From NCBI GenBank assembly GCA_949318235.1, contig OX439133.1, forward strand, positions 31,211,203 to 31,275,202: a stretch of 64,000 nt of DNA. The letters are read 5' to 3'. Source of the stretch: Ecdyonurus torrentis. Taxonomy: Eukaryota; Arthropoda; Insecta; Ephemeroptera; Heptageniidae. Numbering within the stretch: the stretch's first letter is position 1; the number at the start of each line of letters is the position of its first letter. Below, one piece after another: positions 58,500-64,000 of this stretch. The notes beneath the pieces were generated by a model, which was given only the letters and a program-made list of their open reading frames with translations, made no database searches and had not been told where the DNA came from. The translations under genes were made by a program, and so were the position numbers.

Positions 58500-58932
58500 T
58501 AGGAATATGATGACAATAATATTAATACTAAACGGGTATTTAAGCGCCAAAAAAAGGTATTAAGAATAATAACTTTCTCAAAAAAGAGAAGCTCATGCCG
58601 TGATTTGTTTAAAATACTGGGTATACATACAGACATGAACAGGCACATTTATAATGGAATGTGCAATAAAAGTTCACCAAAATTTACCTAAATTTAATAG
58701 TAAGAGTTCAACTCATAATTATGAAACTAGAAATTTAAATAGTAAATTACCATCAGTGTATTGTAGAACTGAAATGTATAAAAACGGTCCGTTTTGCATT
58801 TGTTTAAACATATATAATAAATTACCATTAGAGATAAGACTAATTAGTGATTATAATGTTTTTAAAAAGAAATTGAAATTATTCTTATTAAATAATTCAT
58901 TTTACAACTTACAAGAATTTTATGATTTTTAA
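58500..58932 (+). pseudogene. Non-LTR retrotransposon ORF2 C-terminal remnant
   Basis: Same LINE type as 935-1389. One frame gives NTKRVFKRQKKVLRIITF, KKRSSCRDLFKILGIHTDMN up to about 58680. A shifted frame from 58654 gives STHNYETRNLNSK, RTEMYKNGPFCICLNIYNKL and FKKKLKLFLLNNSFYNLQEF, then a stop at 58930-58932. It is 5' truncated, with one clear frameshift and a stop before 58502. The shared RTEMY.NGPFC motif shows the two copies are close relatives. Confidence 0.8.
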
Positions 58933-59205
58933 ATGATAGTGTATAATAAATAATAATAATAATAATAAAATAAAAGTGTTGTCAAAGTCAGGGCCCTAGA
59001 GTGAGCCCACAGCTATGTTTTTATTGATTTTAATAGTAATATAAATATGAATGTAAAAGTAGCACCAATTGTGCATATAGTATGTAAGTGTTTTGACTTT
59101 TTCTATCTTTTAAATAACCTTGACGAATACGATGTACTGTAAAATGTATGTTGTATACGATTGAAAGAAAGAGAGAAATAAAGAAATTTTGAATTTTGAA
59201 AAATA
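58933..59205 (+). mobile_element. 3' UTR of the second LINE remnant
   Basis: An (AAT)n at 58950-58966, CAGGGCCCTAGAGTGAGCCC and the end GAGAGAAATAAAGAAATTTTG. Confidence 0.6.
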
Positions 59206-59615
59206 TTTTATTATATGGCTTTTTCACAATCTTTACTGCTTTACAGTCGCAAATAGTAAATATTACCCAGAATATAGAGAAAGAAAAGGGAAAATATTTT
59301 TCATTGCTTTAGATTTTCATTTCCACTTTCCACTTTTAGATTTTCAATTTAATGGGAATATAAGACCTTCAAAAGTTGATTTAGGATGAAGACTAAACAA
59401 GCTAAAATACTAATAACGTGTTTTAGCAGATACGACTTTCTCTTACTGTCTTCATTACCTTCAATCGGGCTGCCTAGAATTATATAAGTTTATCGACACA
59501 CAAAATGTTTTCTGTATAGCTTACTGCAAATCTTTTTTTAATTTCATGCCAGTTTGTTTAGACATTTATTTTTAATTTAAGTGACAATATGAAATTCATG
59601 AGTTATAATTGCTCC
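59206..59615. other. AT-rich sequence, no feature seen
   Basis: No repeat family or gene recognised; short frames on both strands lack support. Confidence 0.5.
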
Positions 59616-59618
59616 ATT

Positions 59619-59936
59619 GAACGAACGAACGAACGAACGAACGAACGAACGAACGAACGAACGAACGAACGAACGAACGAACGAACGAACGAACGAACGA
59701 ACGAACGAACGAACGAACGAACGAACGAACGAACGAACGAACGAACGAACGAACGAACGAACGAACGAACGAACGAACGAACGAACGAACGAACGAACGA
59801 ACGAACGAACGAACGAACGAACGAACGAACGAACGAACGAACGAACGAACGAACGAACGAACGAACGAACGAACGAACGAACGAACGAACGAACGAACGA
59901 ACGAACGAACGAACGAACGAACGAACGAACGAACGA
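59619..59936. repeat. (CGAA)n microsatellite, ~318 bp
   Basis: About 79 perfect GAAC/CGAA units, then (AAT)n at 59937-59963. Long Arg-Thr-Asn-Glu and Arg-Ser-Phe-Val frames on both strands are products of the repeat. Confidence 0.99.
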
Positions 59937-60002
59937 ATAATAATAATAATAATAATAATAATGAATGAATGCAATAGATGAAGAATACAATTAAGCACAT
60001 AG

Positions 60003-60007
<5 letters not shown>

Positions 60008-60046
<39 letters not shown>

Positions 60047-60717
60047 CGGATAACATCCTTTGGCGTGAAGGGCCACATCCACAATATTAAATTTATATTT
60101 GTCTCCATGCTATATAAATAAACTGCAGCAAACATAAAAGTACACTTACGGACATTAAAAAATATCTACATTTGAAACGTTTCATATTGATGATGCATAA
60201 TATTATATTATCATCTTGGTTTTCCCGTCTGCAGACATTTTTAATAGCTCAAAACTTACTTTATAATATTAAAGCTCTCCTTAGGGATCTTAGGGATAGA
60301 TTATATATTTAACTCGTTATATATTTAAGTATTTTGCAATAAAATTTGGCGATATAAAAGTTTGTCTACAATCATAAAATTGTTATTTTATTCATTGTCG
60401 TCGCGTCTCAGATTTCCAATTTCACCTCCTCCTGAACCCTCTCCCTCCCTCACCGTGAAAAGTACTTTATATTGCAATTCTGTTTCTCACTTAAAGAGTA
60501 GAAGAGGAATATAATTAGCTTAACGTAGTGGGGTACCGATTTAATCCTGCAGCTATTAAGCAAATGAGGAACTTTATTATTTATTTCTATATACTGTATA
60601 CGTACGTTATTTATATATACATACAGACAGCGAAACAAATAATCCAATCTTCACATAAATATCATAAATATTCACACATAAAATTAAATGAATGCTTGAT
60701 ACTGGTGGTGACGTAAC
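60008..60717. other. Poly(T) and unassigned sequence
   Basis: A T tract at 60008-60044, then AT-rich sequence without gene features. Confidence 0.5.
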
Positions 60718-61276
60718 CAGTGGCGTAACTTCAAAATATTGGCCAGGGGGAAAAATCTGAGACGGGCCCCCCGAAAGGGGGACAGTGCCGGGGCGGAGGG
60801 GGGATGCGCGCCGCAGGCGAAAAATTTTGAAAAAGGGGGCGTGGCACTAAAATTTTAAGCTATTTTTTGTAATGAAAATTTAAAAGTGTCCCTAACATGA
60901 AAAAAAAAAAAATCGTTAAAATGGCCTATCACACATGATTTTAATTTTTCTCAATAATTAATTTTTGCTATATAAATAGAAAAAATACATATATTATGAT
61001 ATTTGAAGAAGACATTTAAAGAAAATTAAATTAGAAAGTGGTTACTGTTAAAAAATGTAGTTAATATTAATACCCTCTGTCACAAAATGCATATTATTTG
61101 ATTGATCCACTTTAACTTTCAAATACGGTTTTTCAACATAAAATTTAATATTACCAATTTTTTATTCTTATTTTTGCGCCAACCATCAACGGGCCCCCCC
61201 AGAAGCCGACGGGCCCCCAGAAGTCGACGGGCCCGGGGGAACTTCCCCCTCTTCCCCCCTGGTAGTTACGCCACTG
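60718..61276. mobile_element. Non-autonomous hAT element
   Basis: A 559-bp element from CAGTGGCGTAACTTC to GGTAGTTACGCCACTG, flanked by exact 8-bp duplications GACGTAAC (60710-60717, 61277-61284). Very GC-rich GGGCCC motifs lie inside each end and an AT-rich core between. The 12-bp CAGTGGCGTAAC terminus is a common hAT form. No ORF. Confidence 0.95.
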
Positions 61277-61377
61277 GACGTAACATCAATCAGGGGAGTG
61301 CTATAGAAAAAGGTGTAAGACCCCTCATTACATTACGCTTATAAGAAGCAACATTTTTTTTTTTTTTTTTCCTTTTT

Positions 61378-61793
<416 letters not shown>

Positions 61794-62100
61794 AGGCGTA
61801 GAACACCTTGAACAAAAAAGTTGCGTAATATCCTAACAAACCTGACAATCAACGTTGATTTGCCGGAGTCATTGATTTCTAATTTATTTTCCATTCACAA
61901 AATGCCGCTGCCGGTCACTGACGTCACAGCTCGCCTGGTCCACGCGCGCTTAAACCGGGCGAGCTGTGACGGCAGTGACCGGCAGTGGCATTTTGTGAAT
62001 GGAAAATAAATTAGAAATCAATAACTCAGGCCAAACAAACTTTGATTTTCAGGTTTGTTAGGATATTACGCAACTTTTTTGTTCAAGGTGTTCTACGCCT
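61794..62100. mobile_element. Family D near-perfect palindrome
   Basis: TTAA (61790-61793), AGGCGTAGAACACCTTGAAC ... GTTCAAGGTGTTCTACGCCT, TTAA (62101-62104). The 307-bp element folds almost completely, with AATCAACGTTGATT, CATTCACAAAATGCCGCTGC and GGTCACTGACGTCACAGC pairing with their inverses around a short loop containing CCACGCGCGC. The TTAA flank suggests a piggyBac- or Kolobok-type TTAA-specific transposase. Confidence 0.9.
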
Positions 62101-62104
62101 TTAA

Positions 62105-62869
62105 GTTTTTTTTTTTTTTTTTTAATATTTTTTTTAATGCATTACTATTTTTACTAGTAAGCAGCATTTATTGATTTAAATTTTGTAATGAGTTTTATTA
62201 ATAATTGTAACTTTAAAAAAGTTGCTATTATTTGACTCACAATCAAACTTAAAAATTGCTATTGAAATTTTATTTTGCACATATTCCTTATTGTTTGCAA
62301 AGTGCAATAACTCAATTATTGGATTGATTGTATTGTGTTTATTGTCTGTATATAAAAAAAAAAATCTTATTTCTCTTATTTCATTTTATCTTTACTTCAT
62401 GTTATATTTTATATTTCGCGTCCATTCAGTTTGTGAGATTGCATGGTCACTCCCTCGTTTCAATTTTTTATAGTTTATCTTTGAAAGAAGAAAAATATCA
62501 TTAGTTTTTATTGTTATTTTAAAAGTCTTTGGTGTTGATTGAAAATTGTAGGTTTGAAATCGTAGGCGTTACCACCACGCAGAAAGTTTTACAAAAATCA
62601 ATCCATCCCATTTTACTAATATATATTTTTATTCTTATAAGAAAAAAAAAATCATTTTAAAAATTGCATAAAATGAAAATGTGCTCTTACAAAGATGAGC
62701 AGTATACTGTATTAGAGAAAACTATCACAACCCACGTATAAAAAAAATGCTTTTGTTATGATTGGAAATCAGGATAATTGAAATCAAAAAGCTTTATAAA
62801 CTTTGTGAGGAGCATAATAGAGAGTTACGTAACTTAAGAACAAAAAATTTTCTTTCGATTAAAATTACT
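62105..62869. other. AT-rich sequence
   Basis: No gene or repeat family recognised. Confidence 0.5.
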
Positions 62870-63700
<831 letters not shown>

Positions 63701-63762
63701 ATTTTAGTTGACGTAAAATTCTTATGTATACAATACATGTTATAGTCTCATGCCAAATAAAA

Positions 63763-63793
63763 ATAGTATTTTTTTTTTTTTTTTTTTTTTTTT
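63763..63793. repeat. Poly(T) tract
   Basis: About 30 T before unassigned sequence to the window end. Confidence 0.95.
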
Positions 63794-64000
63794 AGTAAAA
63801 TGACCGCACATGAATAAGTCTCTACTCCATTTCTACTGCAACTTTATGTTCTATAATTCTATATCCTTAAAATGGTCCATGGTCTATTTTTTTGAAACAT
63901 AATAATAATTAACGGTTTTTATTGGTCGAAATCAGACGTACAACCTCTCAATTTAACCCAACTGTTTACAGTACAGTCAGTTACAATAAAAAGTTAGAAA

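Noticed and set aside
59577..60135. Long frames on both strands (Arg-Thr-Asn-Glu; Arg-Ser-Phe-Val)
   Set aside because: Products of (CGAA)n; no start context, no flanking exons.

Overview
The window looks like nuclear DNA from an AT-rich, intron-rich invertebrate animal. Genes are sparse, introns have GT..AG borders, and long microsatellites, non-LTR retrotransposon remnants and many terminal-inverted-repeat (TIR) DNA transposons fill the rest. I cannot place it to phylum. There are no bacterial-style genes, CRISPR arrays, rRNAs or convincing tRNAs.

The only well-supported host gene is on the minus strand. Its first coding exon (41332 down to 41006) and an internal exon (20318 down to 20205) are both phase 0 and both have good splice sites. 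Joined, they complete a SAP-like helical motif resembling the N-terminus of NUSAP1-type nucleolar/spindle proteins. The implied intron is about 20.7 kb and is packed with transposons. Later exons were not found and probably lie beyond position 1.

The rest is mostly mobile DNA in recurring families, named here for reference. A and D are TTAA-flanked MITEs with related ends, and D is a near-perfect palindrome. B has TATAGGGT termini, C is a hairpin flanked by TA, F has termini near GGAGSTTATCGGTTTA, I has TIRs of about 65 bp, J is a repeat with conserved CCAAT-like motifs, and K is AT-rich with TACGTAAT ends. Several non-autonomous hAT elements have 8-bp target-site duplications (TSDs): 6115-6482, 12958-14106, 16865-17366, 50906-52794, 55842-57309 and 60718-61276. 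A Mutator-like foldback element with two nearly identical ~1 kb arms and a 9-bp TSD lies at 42258-44645. A 4.3 kb element (49287-53561) and a 1.8 kb element with exon-like modules (46022-47847) have clear TIRs but no transposase.

Insertions are often nested, which gives a relative history: a hAT inside B at 13 kb; a hAT inside a hAT inside the 4.3 kb element at 50-53 kb; a hAT inside D inside F at 55-57 kb. No element encodes a recognisable intact transposase or reverse transcriptase, so any recent movement must have depended on partners elsewhere. Three non-LTR fragments keep only the reverse-transcriptase C-terminus and are frameshifted.

Region by region: 0-20 kb repeats, long tetranucleotide arrays and an AT-rich degenerate tandem region; 20-41 kb the repeat-filled host intron; 41-42 kb first exon and presumed promoter; 42-64 kb nested DNA transposons, a LINE remnant and large microsatellites. 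All calls come from reading the sequence by eye; no database search was made.
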